A DNA stretch of 7,504 nucleotides from Bacteroidota bacterium (GTDB lineage Bacteria > Bacteroidota > Bacteroidia > Cytophagales > Cyclobacteriaceae). The notes beneath the pieces are model-generated. The model searched no databases. It was not told where the DNA came from and saw only the letters and a program-made list of their open reading frames with translations. Below, piece by piece: positions 1-5,206 of the stretch (position 1 is its first letter; the number at the start of each line of letters is the position of its first letter). The translations under genes were made by a program, and so were the position numbers. The stretch is from NCBI GenBank assembly GCA_003242315.1, contig QGUY01000198.1, forward strand, positions 1 through 7,504. The letters run 5' to 3'.

Positions 1-57
1 AAATTTGTCGAAAGGTTTCTTTGAAAATCCACAAGCCTTCTGCAGGGGTTTGCCCTT

Positions 58-264
58 TTGGGTGGCCACCTCGCGATCGAAGACAGGGGCTTGCCGCTAG
101 AAATTTATTGCTTCACCAATACAGTTGTCTGGGCAGAGTATGAATCCATCCAGGCAGATATCTTCGACCATTTGCTGGCGGCGATACCCTATTTCGGACT
201 TGAAGCATTCCAGCAACCGGCTGGATCTGATATCGAAGCGGCGGTACGGCAAATGCGCGGGTAA
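58..264 (+). pseudogene. 3' remnant of an MscS/YbdG-family mechanosensitive channel gene
   Basis: The reading frame encodes about 65 residues that resemble the extreme C-terminus of YbdG-type (MscM-like) small-conductance mechanosensitive channels. The recognisable landmarks are GLPLEIYCFTN, then W-A-E-Y-E, IQADIFDHLLAAIP, FGLEAFQQP and a final G-S-D. In intact members this follows the cytosolic beta domain and a pore with several membrane helices. Here the same frame has a TGA at 22-24, and resemblance fades upstream of residue 5 or so of the frame. Neither of the other two forward frames in bases 1-57 restores family-like sequence to my eye. I read this as a decayed or truncated gene tail rather than a small gene; the nominal start is a TTG. 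The family call rests on remembered C-terminal motifs, and the left edge of the window prevents a full check of whether this is a pseudogene or a recent frameshift. Confidence 0.6.
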
Positions 265-329
265 ACGATTTTGCATGAAACTCCAGACGCCTTCGATACG
301 TAACCCCTCCAACCAGTATTCGATCAAAC

Positions 330-908
330 ATGATAAAAGACGTAACGATTACCAGTTCAGAAATTCTTTCAGACAACTGGTACCTACTGAAAAAGTATAC
401 TTTCACTTACACCCGAAAAGATGGCATGCGCCTGGAGCAAACCCGGGAGGTCTACGACCGTGGTAATGGCTCGACGATATTATTATATAATAAAGAGCGC
501 GGCACTGTGGTGCTGACACGGCAGTTTCGATTGCCTACGTTCGTAAACGGCAATCCGGATGGCATGATGATCGAGGCTTGTGCGGGGCTGCTGGATGCGG
601 ACAACCCGGAAGAGTGTATCAGGCGCGAGACGGAAGAAGAAACGGGATACAGGATTGAAAAGGTTACAAAGATTTTTGAAGCGTACATGTCGCCGGGATC
701 GGTTTCGGAAATCCTGTATTTCTTCATTGCTGAATACGATCCGTCCATGAAAGTCTCAGAGGGCGGTGGTGCCGAAGGTGAGGAGGAGAACATAGAAGTT
801 TTGGAACTGCCCTTCGACAAAGCATTCAGCATGATTGGGACAGGTGAAATTCGCGATGCCAAGACAATTATGTTGCTCCAATACGTGAGATTGATGGGAA
901 TAATGTAA
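330..908 (+). CDS. nudK: GDP-mannose pyrophosphatase NudK-type Nudix hydrolase
   Basis: This 192-residue protein matches the length and order of motifs of E. coli NudK (191 residues), which hydrolyses GDP-mannose and related nucleotide sugars to GMP plus a sugar phosphate in the cytosol. It has an N-terminal strand region with R-K-D-G (29-32) and REVYDRGNG (39-47), then TVVLTRQFR (59-67). The Nudix box spans residues 85-107 with R99, E100, E103, E104 and G106; the glutamates are the metal ligands. As in E. coli NudK, the usual first Gly of the box is Ala here (A85-G86). A later YMSPG (119-123) and GEIRDAKT (172-179) are also family-typical. The ATG at 330 gives the family start; no clear Shine-Dalgarno precedes it. 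It lies 65 bp after the channel remnant and 74 bp before the permease, with no obvious functional link to either. The enzyme family is near certain; the precise substrate is inferred from similarity. Confidence 0.93.
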   Translation: MIKDVTITSSEILSDNWYLLKKYTFTYTRKDGMRLEQTREVYDRGNGSTILLYNKERGTVVLTRQFRLPTFVNGNPDGMMIEACAGLLDADNPEECIRRETEEETGYRIEKVTKIFEAYMSPGSVSEILYFFIAEYDPSMKVSEGGGAEGEEENIEVLELPFDKAFSMIGTGEIRDAKTIMLLQYVRLMGIM

Positions 909-982
909 TGCCTTGCGTTGAAGGCGAATTGGAGCATTTTTGTAGTTTTGCTGCCAACCTGCAAAATCAATAATATGCCCTC

Positions 983-2380
983 ATGAGCGAACGTCAATTC
1001 AAGCCTGTACTCGGCCTATGGGATGGAACCATGCTCGTGGCGGGCTCCATGATCGGATCCGGTATTTTTATTGTCAGTGCTGATATTCTTCGTAACGTGG
1101 GCAGTGCGGGCTGGCTCATAGCCGTGTGGGTCATCACGGGGTTCATGACCGTAACTGCAGCGGTGAGTTATGGTGAGCTGAGTGGTATGTATCCGCGAGC
1201 CGGCGGCCAGTACGTTTATCTGCAGGAGGCATACGGCAAGCTTGTCGCTTTCCTGTACGGCTGGAGTTTTTTTGCTGTGATCCAGACCGGAACCATTGCA
1301 GCTGTTGGCGTTGCGTTCTCCAAATTCACTGCCTACCTGATTCCGGAAGTCAGTGAGGACCTTGTGTTGCTGGACCTGGAATTCATGAAGGTATCACCCG
1401 CGCAGGTGCTTGCTATCGCGACCATCGTGTTGTTAACCTACGTAAATACACGTGGCGTGAGGGAAGGAAAGATTGTTCAGTCAACTTTTACCGTCACAAA
1501 GATTCTGAGTTTACTGGGGCTGACGCTCTTCGGTTTCATTTTCATGGATGGGGATGTCTGGAACATGAACTGGTCTGGGGATCAGACGCTTCATTCCCTT
1601 CGCGAAGGTGCGGAGTCGTATACCCTTGTGGCTGCGCTCGGCGCTATTGCTGCTGCTATGGTAGGGTCAATCTTCAGCAGCGACGCGTGGAACAGCGCAA
1701 CCTTCATTGCCGGTGAGATGCGTAATCCGCAACGCAATATTGGTCTCAGTTTATTTCTCGGGACGGCGATGGTGTGTGGACTTTATGTTGTCACCAACCT
1801 GATGTACACCGCAGTGTTGCCCGTCGAGGAGATTGCGTTTGCTGAGAATGATCGTGTTGCTGTCGCGGCCTCGCAGGTTATTTTCGGACCGGTCGGTACG
1901 ATCATTATTGCCCTCATGATTATGGTGTCGACGTTTGGCTGTAATAATGGTCTGATTCTCTCCGGAGCGCGCGTCAGTTTTACAATGGCGAGGGATGGTC
2001 TTTTCTTTCGCCGCGCCGGAATGCTGAATAAGGCCTCCGTTCCGGCGTCCGCCCTCTGGTATCAATGCGCGCTGGCGTCGATCTGGTGCGTGACGGGCAC
2101 GTATGGTGAGTTGCTGGACATGATCGGTTTTGTGGTGGTGATGTTCTACGTTCTCACCATCATTGGAATTTTTGTATTGCGGAAGACAAAGCCCGATCAT
2201 CCACGTCCGTACAAAGCGTTTGGATATCCGGTGTTGCCTATTGTTTACATTGTAATGGGTATTTCCTTCTGTCTGTTGCTCATCATTTATAAGCCCGGCT
2301 TCACGTGGCCCGGACTCATTATTACACTTGCAGGGATTCCGGTGTACTATTGGACGAACCGTAGACGAGATAGGAGCTGA
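983..2380 (+). CDS. APC-superfamily amino-acid permease, LAT-like
   Basis: This is a 465-residue integral inner-membrane transporter of the amino acid-polyamine-organocation superfamily, with about twelve hydrophobic helices. TM1 carries the unwound substrate-binding motif GSMIGSGIF (21-29). A family-typical GELSGMYPRAGGQYVYL stretch (64-80) follows TM2. TM6 has F-S-S-D-A-W-N (231-237), leading into AGEMRNPQRNIG (243-254), the hallmark of LAT-type members such as SLC7 light chains and bacterial SteT. Length is normal and no break is visible. The ATG at 983 is chosen because MSERQFKPVLGLWDG places a short cytosolic tail before TM1. An ATG eight bases upstream opens only a three-codon frame. 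Likely substrates are neutral amino acids, either as exchange or proton symport, but the sequence does not tell which. It stands alone between the Nudix gene and the insertion sequence, and there is no terminator in the 23 bp before the IS. Confidence 0.93.
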   Translation: MSERQFKPVLGLWDGTMLVAGSMIGSGIFIVSADILRNVGSAGWLIAVWVITGFMTVTAAVSYGELSGMYPRAGGQYVYLQEAYGKLVAFLYGWSFFAVIQTGTIAAVGVAFSKFTAYLIPEVSEDLVLLDLEFMKVSPAQVLAIATIVLLTYVNTRGVREGKIVQSTFTVTKILSLLGLTLFGFIFMDGDVWNMNWSGDQTLHSLREGAESYTLVAALGAIAAAMVGSIFSSDAWNSATFIAGEMRNPQRNIGLSLFLGTAMVCGLYVVTNLMYTAVLPVEEIAFAENDRVAVAASQVIFGPVGTIIIALMIMVSTFGCNNGLILSGARVSFTMARDGLFFRRAGMLNKASVPASALWYQCALASIWCVTGTYGELLDMIGFVVVMFYVLTIIGIFVLRKTKPDHPRPYKAFGYPVLPIVYIVMGISFCLLLIIYKPGFTWPGLIITLAGIPVYYWTNRRRDRS

Positions 2381-2390
2381 TGCGCGATTG

Positions 2391-2403
2391 GTGATTAGTA
2401 ATC
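2391..2403. repeat. Left 13-bp direct repeat flanking the IS (probable target duplication)
   Basis: GTGATTAGTAATC occurs here and again at 3797-3809 on the other side of the element. IS4-type elements are known to make target duplications of roughly 10-13 bp, so the pair is best read as a target-site duplication. The repeat is AT-rich and near-palindromic with the two following bases (GTGATTA-G-TAATCAC). Confidence 0.75.
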
Positions 2404-2405
2404 AC

Positions 2406-2420
2406 TACTGTCCGGAATAA
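2406..2420 (+). repeat. IS left terminal inverted repeat
   Basis: TACTGTCCGGAATAA matches the reverse complement of the right end (TGCTGTCCGGGATAA) at 13 of 15 positions. The CTGTCCGG core is exact in both. Confidence 0.82.
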
Positions 2421-2438
2421 GTTTTAGAAAAAAATAGA

Positions 2439-2464
2439 GGCAGGTCCGGTGAGACCTGCCCTTT
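2439..2464 (+). terminator. Stem-loop with T-run inside the IS, before the transposase gene
   Basis: GGCAGGTC (2439-2446) and GACCTGCC (2453-2460) form a perfect 8-bp stem with a CGGTGA loop, followed by CTTTTC. This looks like an intrinsic terminator placed between the IS left end and the transposase start. Many insertion sequences carry such structures near the end to stop outside transcription from raising transposase levels; that role is inferred. It would also end read-through from the permease gene. Confidence 0.6.
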
Positions 2465-2500
2465 TCTGGGTATTTTGGTTTTTCCACAAATCAAAAACCC

Positions 2501-3700
2501 ATGAACAAAAGTACCCATTTTTCCGGACAGCCGACCTTTGTACAGATTATTAGATTACTTCCCAAGGATGTAGTGGCGCAAGTAATCTCCCGTCACGATG
2601 CTGATTTCGGCGTAAAAAAGTTCAACACCTGGTCGCATCTCGTAACAATGATTTTCTCATGCTGCGCGCACTGCGAGTCCTTAAGGGAGATAGTGACCGG
2701 GATGTGTGCAATGGGAGGTAAGTTGAATAACTGCAATTTGAGTTCACTCCCAGCCAAAAGCACCTTGTCAGACGCCAATGCGGCTAGAGACGAAAAGGTA
2801 TTTGGGGATCTTTATTTTGACCTGAAGGCGTATTTTGATCGACTTTTCCCGGACAGCCCAGCTAATAAGGATTCCGTATATGTCATCGATTCAACAACCA
2901 TCCGGCTATTTCAAGAGGTTTTTAAGGGTGCAGGGATGCGTGGTGCTGATGGTAGACGAAAAGGGGGATTAAAGGTGCATATGGCTGTCCAGGAATCTAA
3001 TCCGACTGCCTGCATCGTTCACCTTTCAGCGGCTGCAAATAATGATAATATCTTCATTAAACACCTCAATTTCCCCGAGGGCAGCACCGTCATTATGGAC
3101 ATGGGATACAGGAACTTTAAACAATTCAATCAGTGGACCCGGGAGAATGTCATTTGGGTGACCCGGTTACATCGGTATACCACTTTTCGCGTGAAAAGCA
3201 GAAACAAAGTCAATCGGAATCAAAAGCGAGCCGGAGTGATCTCCGACATAATCATCCGGATGGGCGCCGATGAGAGTAAAGCTGAAAAAGTGGTTTGCAG
3301 ACGAATTCGGTTCAAATCTCCGCAGACCAACAAGACGTTTTCCTTTATAACTAACGATTTGACTTCAAAGGCTTCGCACATTGCGGCAACCTATAAGAAA
3401 CGATGGAGTATAGAGCTGCTTTTCAAAAGACTTAAGCAGAATATGCCACTTAAGTACTTCTTGGGTGACAACCAAAATGCGATCAAAATTCAAATCTGGT
3501 GCGCCTTAATCACCGACTTACTTTTTCAAGTCATAAAACGGCAAGTAAAAAGAGGTTGGGCATTCTCAAATCTGGTCAAGCTAGTGAGGCTCCACTTGTT
3601 CAATTACCTGAATCTTATTTCCTTCCTCGAAAACCCGGAGAGGAGTCTGGTAAGAACATCCGTATCCGATTACCAACTAGCCCTAAAACTGTCTGGGTAA
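2501..3700 (+). CDS. IS4-family transposase with N-terminal DUF4372-like domain
   Basis: This 399-residue DDE transposase catalyses cut-and-paste movement of the surrounding element. The N-terminus (1-90) resembles DUF4372, with MNKSTHFSGQPTF, W-S-H-L-V-T-M and SLREIVTGM, ending at the conserved LPAKSTLSDAN (83-93). The RNase H-fold catalytic core follows. The first Asp is D130 in YVIDSTT, the second is D200 in VIMDMGYRNF, and the Glu is E305 within the IS4 signature Y-x2-R-x3-E-x6-K (Y298, R301, E305, K312). All three catalytic residues and the signature are intact, and length is normal, so the protein is probably functional. The ATG at 2501 is the family start; no Shine-Dalgarno is evident. 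The gene is the only one in the element. No frameshift is needed for expression. Confidence 0.95.
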   Translation: MNKSTHFSGQPTFVQIIRLLPKDVVAQVISRHDADFGVKKFNTWSHLVTMIFSCCAHCESLREIVTGMCAMGGKLNNCNLSSLPAKSTLSDANAARDEKVFGDLYFDLKAYFDRLFPDSPANKDSVYVIDSTTIRLFQEVFKGAGMRGADGRRKGGLKVHMAVQESNPTACIVHLSAAANNDNIFIKHLNFPEGSTVIMDMGYRNFKQFNQWTRENVIWVTRLHRYTTFRVKSRNKVNRNQKRAGVISDIIIRMGADESKAEKVVCRRIRFKSPQTNKTFSFITNDLTSKASHIAATYKKRWSIELLFKRLKQNMPLKYFLGDNQNAIKIQIWCALITDLLFQVIKRQVKRGWAFSNLVKLVRLHLFNYLNLISFLENPERSLVRTSVSDYQLALKLSG

Positions 3701-3751
3701 AAACCCTAACCCCTCCAATCGAAAAAGATCAAAAAACCACACTGAATCTAT

Positions 3752-3769
3752 TCAAAAAGAGCTTTTTGA
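3752..3769 (+). terminator. AT-rich hairpin downstream of the transposase gene
   Basis: TCAAAAAG and CTTTTTGA are perfect reverse complements separated by two bases, inside the IS 51 bp after the transposase stop. It may end the transposase transcript in either direction. The stem is AT-rich, so its strength is doubtful. Confidence 0.35.
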
Positions 3770-3781
3770 CTTTGATTAATT

Positions 3782-3796
3782 TTATCCCGGACAGCA
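3782..3796 (-). repeat. IS right terminal inverted repeat
   Basis: TTATCCCGGACAGCA is the counterpart of the left end, with 13 of 15 matching positions when reverse-complemented. Confidence 0.82.
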
Positions 3797-3809
3797 GTGA
3801 TTAGTAATC
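3797..3809. repeat. Right 13-bp direct repeat flanking the IS
   Basis: An exact copy of GTGATTAGTAATC at 2391-2403. Joining the left flank to this repeat recreates a short run of 7-bp units (GATTGGT, GATTAGT, AATCCAT, GATCGGT), which was presumably the original target. Confidence 0.75.
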
Positions 3810-3818
3810 CATGATCGG

Positions 3819-3857
3819 TGCATGTAGAGACGTAGCATGCTACGCCTCTACGATGCA
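3819..3857. repeat. REP-like imperfect palindrome
   Basis: The centre CGTAGCATGCTACG (3831-3844) is a perfect 14-bp palindrome. It is extended by GTAGAG (3824-3829) and CTCTAC (3846-3851) across one A/C mismatch, and further by TGCAT and ATGCA across a single bulged G (3852). The whole could fold into a hairpin of about 39 nt. Palindromes with a GTAGAGACG...CGTCTCTAC frame are, from memory, scattered between genes in many Bacteroidota genomes. There is no T-run, so it is not a classical terminator. Function is unknown; it may be a REP-type or MITE-like dispersed repeat. Confidence 0.65.
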
Positions 3858-3921
3858 GCCGTCTGTTTTAACCCAACAAAGTTCTTATTACCTCTGAGAA
3901 GCGACCCCGCGTCCCTATTAC

Positions 3922-3991
3922 GATTACCGAATACTGCTTACTGATTTCTGATTACCCACTGCCTATTGCCCATTGCCCACTGCCTACTGAA
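3922..3991. repeat. Degenerate 7-bp tandem repeat array, ten units
   Basis: The stretch divides cleanly into heptamers: GATTACC, GAATACT, GCTTACT, GATTTCT, GATTACC, CACTGCC, TATTGCC, CATTGCC, CACTGCC, TACTGAA. Position 4 is T in all ten units, position 2 is A in nine and position 6 is C in nine; the other positions vary, mostly between similar bases. It resembles the heptanucleotide STRR-type intergenic repeats described in cyanobacteria. It abuts the 3' end of the candidate minus-strand RNA and shares its last bases with the RNA's terminal T-run. No coding or known regulatory role can be read from it. Confidence 0.7.
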
Positions 3992-4063
3992 AAAAGGGCC
4001 GGAAGCCCGGTTGGACCAATTGAGAAAGTATGTAGAGATTCTACTGAGTAGGCGTTCCGGCCC
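3990..4063 (-). terminator. Intrinsic terminator of the minus-strand RNA
   Basis: On the minus strand GGGCCGGAA (complement of 4055-4063) pairs perfectly with TTCCGGCCC (complement of 3996-4004), followed at once by six T (complement of 3990-3995). The roughly 50-nt loop contains its own 5-bp hairpin (4032-4044). A short alternative hairpin GGGC-TTCCG-GCCC uses the same distal arm. The plus strand has no T-run after the stem, so the direction is minus. Confidence 0.7.
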
Positions 4064-4200
4064 CGAGAGGTTGGCTATGGCTTGTTAAGCCGGAGGGAAG
4101 TTGGCTCCAACTGTTGGGAGAAATTGAGGACTCGCACTTAAACCTTGCAGTATCCTGCGAACGGACGCCTTCCACTCGCGGATGCATGGGTACCAAACTC
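3990..4200 (-). ncRNA. Candidate structured small RNA, about 210 nt, class unknown (6S-like in size)
   Basis: A strong minus-strand terminator at 3990-4063 has no protein gene feeding into it. The only minus-strand frame here begins at a TTG, has 63 codons and low-complexity composition, and does not look like a protein. The transcript must therefore start between the terminator and the divergent regulator gene at 4422. Read 5'-3' on the minus strand, the segment can form several helices: GAGTG/TACTC, GGCGTCCG/CGGAACGCC with one bulged A, AGTTGGAG/CTCCGGCT, GGCTT-AAC-AAGCC and GTAGA-ATC-TCTAC. Its 5' GTTTGGTACC can pair imperfectly with GGTCCAAC near the 3' end. GC content rises sharply against the AT-rich 4201-4420 flank. 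Size and an end-to-end rod-like folding would suit 6S RNA, but I cannot verify it. I see no RNase P, SRP RNA or tmRNA signature. The 5' end is estimated from the promoter-like sequence. Confidence 0.5.
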
Positions 4201-4204
4201 CTTC

Positions 4205-4234
4205 CAATGTTATAGTGACATAAGGTGCTCAAAA
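4205..4234 (-). promoter_or_regulatory. Possible Bacteroidota-type promoter for the minus-strand RNA
   Basis: On the minus strand TTTTG (4234-4230) is followed after 17 bases by TAACATTG (4212-4205), one mismatch from the Bacteroidota -7 element TAnnTTTG. Transcription would begin near 4200. The spacing is slightly shorter than usual, so confidence is modest. Confidence 0.35.
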
Positions 4235-4253
4235 CGCATAGTCTGTTCGATTA

Positions 4254-4294
4254 TTTTTTTTGTGTTCGCAGAGAATTTTTTTTGCGGTTTTTTT
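4254..4294. promoter_or_regulatory. Helically phased T-tracts (A-tracts on the minus strand)
   Basis: Runs T8 (4254-4261), T8 (4276-4283) and T7 (4288-4294) have centres about 22 and 11.5 bases apart, close to two turns and one turn of DNA. Such phasing bends DNA. On the minus strand they lie roughly 55-95 bases upstream of the estimated RNA start, where A-tracts can act like an UP element. That role is inferred. Confidence 0.35.
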
Positions 4295-4326
4295 CGGAAA
4301 AGTGTTGCTATTCTTGGCAGGATTAC

Positions 4327-4341
4327 TCACTTTTGAAGTGA
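4327..4341. promoter_or_regulatory. Palindrome, possible operator between the divergent RNA and XRE gene
   Basis: TCACTT-TTG-AAGTGA is a perfect 6-bp inverted repeat with a 3-bp spacer, 81 bp before the regulator start. XRE proteins bind such dyads and often control themselves. No second copy is seen nearby, so this is only a candidate. Confidence 0.3.
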
Positions 4342-4369
4342 CCGAAATGGGCATGTCGTAATAGGTCAA

Positions 4370-4398
4370 TTGATTTTTTTGCTAACTCTTTCATTTTG
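4370..4398 (+). promoter_or_regulatory. Possible promoter of the XRE regulator gene
   Basis: TTG (4370-4372) and TCATTTTG (4391-4398) lie 18 bases apart. The second differs from TAnnTTTG at one base. This is the spacing and style of Bacteroidota housekeeping promoters and would leave a leader of about 20 nt before the ATG at 4422. Confidence 0.33.
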
Positions 4399-4421
4399 AA
4401 TGGGTAACAAATCAAGTTCAC

Positions 4422-4742
4422 ATGAAATCGCTTGGAGAAACCATTCGGAGCCTTCGTGAGGCGCGTGGGCTGCTCATTCGCGAGGTTGCCGCAGGCCTGG
4501 GCATCGATCCCTCCCTGCTCAGTCGCATTGAACGGGGCGTCAAAAGACCGACGCGGTCACAGGTAGTGACGCTGGCAAGAATCCTCGACGTGGACGAGCA
4601 CGAACTTCTGGTGGCATACCTAAGCGATAAGGTTGTGTATGAGCTCGAGGGTGAAGAGTTGGCACTGAGGGCAATGAAGGTGGCTGAAAAGCGGTTGACC
4701 TATTCCCGGACACGCTCGCGAAAGTCAGGCAAAAGCAAATAG
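4422..4742 (+). CDS. Small XRE-family helix-turn-helix regulator
   Basis: This 106-residue DNA-binding protein has an N-terminal XRE/Cro-C1 five-helix domain (about 4-65). Landmarks are LGETIRSLREARGL (4-17), the turn around E21-V-A-A-G-L-G-I28, the recognition helix S31-LLSRIERG (31-39), and the closing helix LARILDVDEHELL (51-63). A short C-terminal part, AYLSDKVVYELEGEELALRAM, then VAEKRL, ends in a basic tail (S95-K106, rich in R, K and S). I recall close relatives with this same 'LSDKVVYE...AL.A..VAE' tail as small Bacteroidota regulators, often beside DNA methyltransferase or restriction genes. No such gene is next to it here. The start at ATG 4422 fits the family N-terminus. It is 60 bp from the following small gene and diverges from the candidate RNA gene. 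Targets are unknown; autoregulation is likely by family habit. Confidence 0.9.
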   Translation: MKSLGETIRSLREARGLLIREVAAGLGIDPSLLSRIERGVKRPTRSQVVTLARILDVDEHELLVAYLSDKVVYELEGEELALRAMKVAEKRLTYSRTRSRKSGKSK

Positions 4743-4802
4743 CATTTTCTCTGGCGGTCGCTGTAACGAAGGATACAGTAACCCTTAAAAAAGATACCTC
4801 TT

Positions 4803-5087
4803 ATGAAAAAGACGAATGACCATGAAACAGGGGCCGACGAAGGTACGGCCCTGCAAGACACGCCACGGTTGCCTGCTGCAGTAGAGCAGGAAGTAGTCCG
4901 GTTCATGGAGTTTCATCCCGCTGACCGACTGCAAAAGAACTTACGCAGGATGCTTCTTGACTTCCTGATGTACCAGGGTTCTCTGGAGGCAGTCTATCTC
5001 CGTGATCTCGTGGAAGATCTGGATGGCCTCTTCGAACTTTTGGACGCGATGGAATCGGTGGGAGAAGCGGGCACCGTTGAAACATGA
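4803..5087 (+). CDS. Hypothetical acidic helical protein, 94 residues
   Basis: I do not recognise this family. The predicted protein has a polar, probably disordered N-terminus (1-25) and a compact amphipathic helical part (27-85) with VEQEVVRFMEFHPADRL (27-43), LRRMLLDFLMYQG (47-59) and YLRDLVEDLDGLFELLDAM (65-83). There is no signal peptide, no membrane segment and no metal-binding motif. The pattern of hydrophobic residues and the acidic second half suggest a small all-alpha adaptor-like fold. That it is a real gene is supported by its sense, protein-like composition, an ATG start and its position 60 bp behind the XRE gene in the same direction. It could be co-transcribed with that gene. 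No function is proposed. Confidence 0.7.
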   Translation: MKKTNDHETGADEGTALQDTPRLPAAVEQEVVRFMEFHPADRLQKNLRRMLLDFLMYQGSLEAVYLRDLVEDLDGLFELLDAMESVGEAGTVET

Positions 5088-5089
5088 AT

Positions 5090-5154
5090 GCGTCTCGGCG
5101 ACGCAGGACGAGGCTACGTCGGGCGGATGTCCCCGTTGATTTCTGATCCGACGT
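5090..5154 (+). other. Inverted repeats in the leader before the sensor pair
   Basis: GCGTC-TCGGC-GACGC (5090-5104) is a perfect 5-bp hairpin. Farther on ACGTCGG (5116-5122) and CCGACGT (5148-5154) are exact reverse complements with a 25-base loop, followed by CTTTTC. They may be a weak terminator, an operator half-site pair, or part of a folded leader. None is strong alone. Confidence 0.35.
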
Positions 5155-5168
5155 CTTTTCAGTATATT

Positions 5169-5204
5169 GGGTGGCATCCCCTCCTGCGTGCGGGGTAGCC
5201 ACCC
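5169..5204 (+). promoter_or_regulatory. GC-rich hairpin ending two bases before the first sensor's ATG
   Basis: GGGTGGC (5169-5175) pairs with GCCACCC (5198-5204); then a 2x2 mismatch (AT opposite TA), then CCCC (5178-5181) pairs with GGGG (5192-5195), leaving a 10-base loop. The start ATG is 5207-5209. No T-run follows, so termination is unlikely. A helix of eleven G-C-rich pairs this close to the start would hinder ribosome loading, so it may control translation. Confidence 0.5.
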
Positions 5205-5206
5205 GT

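Larger units (their letters stand above)
2404..3796 (+). mobile_element. IS4-family insertion sequence (DUF4372-type transposase), about 1.39 kb
   Basis: The element contains one intact transposase gene between imperfect terminal inverted repeats: TACTGTCCGGAATAA at 2406-2420 and TTATCCCGGACAGCA at 3782-3796, identical at 13 of 15 positions when one is reverse-complemented. It is flanked by 13-bp direct repeats (2391-2403 and 3797-3809). The exact left boundary is uncertain by two bases (AC at 2404-2405 is outside the symmetrical repeat but inside the direct-repeat boundary). Size fits the usual 1.4 kb of IS4-type elements. Intact ends, target duplication and open reading frame suggest fairly recent insertion and possible activity. 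It landed just downstream of the permease stop and disrupts no gene visible here. Confidence 0.88.

Noticed and set aside
910..942. Possible terminator after nudK (GCCTT / AAGGC hairpin)
   Set aside because: The stem is only 5 bp and the T-run begins 11 bases after it; too weak to annotate.
975..986. Three-codon upstream frame overlapping the permease start
   Set aside because: Too short to call; ATG followed by a stop overlapping the real start is expected by chance.
3499..3804. 101-codon plus-strand frame overlapping the transposase end
   Set aside because: It is an out-of-frame shadow of the transposase gene and crosses the IS right end.
3922..3991. Possible CRISPR array
   Set aside because: Units are 7 bp, contiguous and degenerate, with no spacers and no cas genes nearby.
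4085..4115. GCCGGAGGGAAG-type segment on the plus strand, reminiscent of the SRP RNA apical loop
   Set aside because: The conserved SRP motif with its GGAA tetraloop and AGCA/A symmetrical loop is not matched, and transcription evidence favours the minus strand.
4041..4232. 63-codon minus-strand reading frame over the candidate RNA
   Set aside because: It starts at TTG, lacks any recognisable motif or protein-like hydrophobic pattern, and lies on a region better explained by RNA secondary structure.
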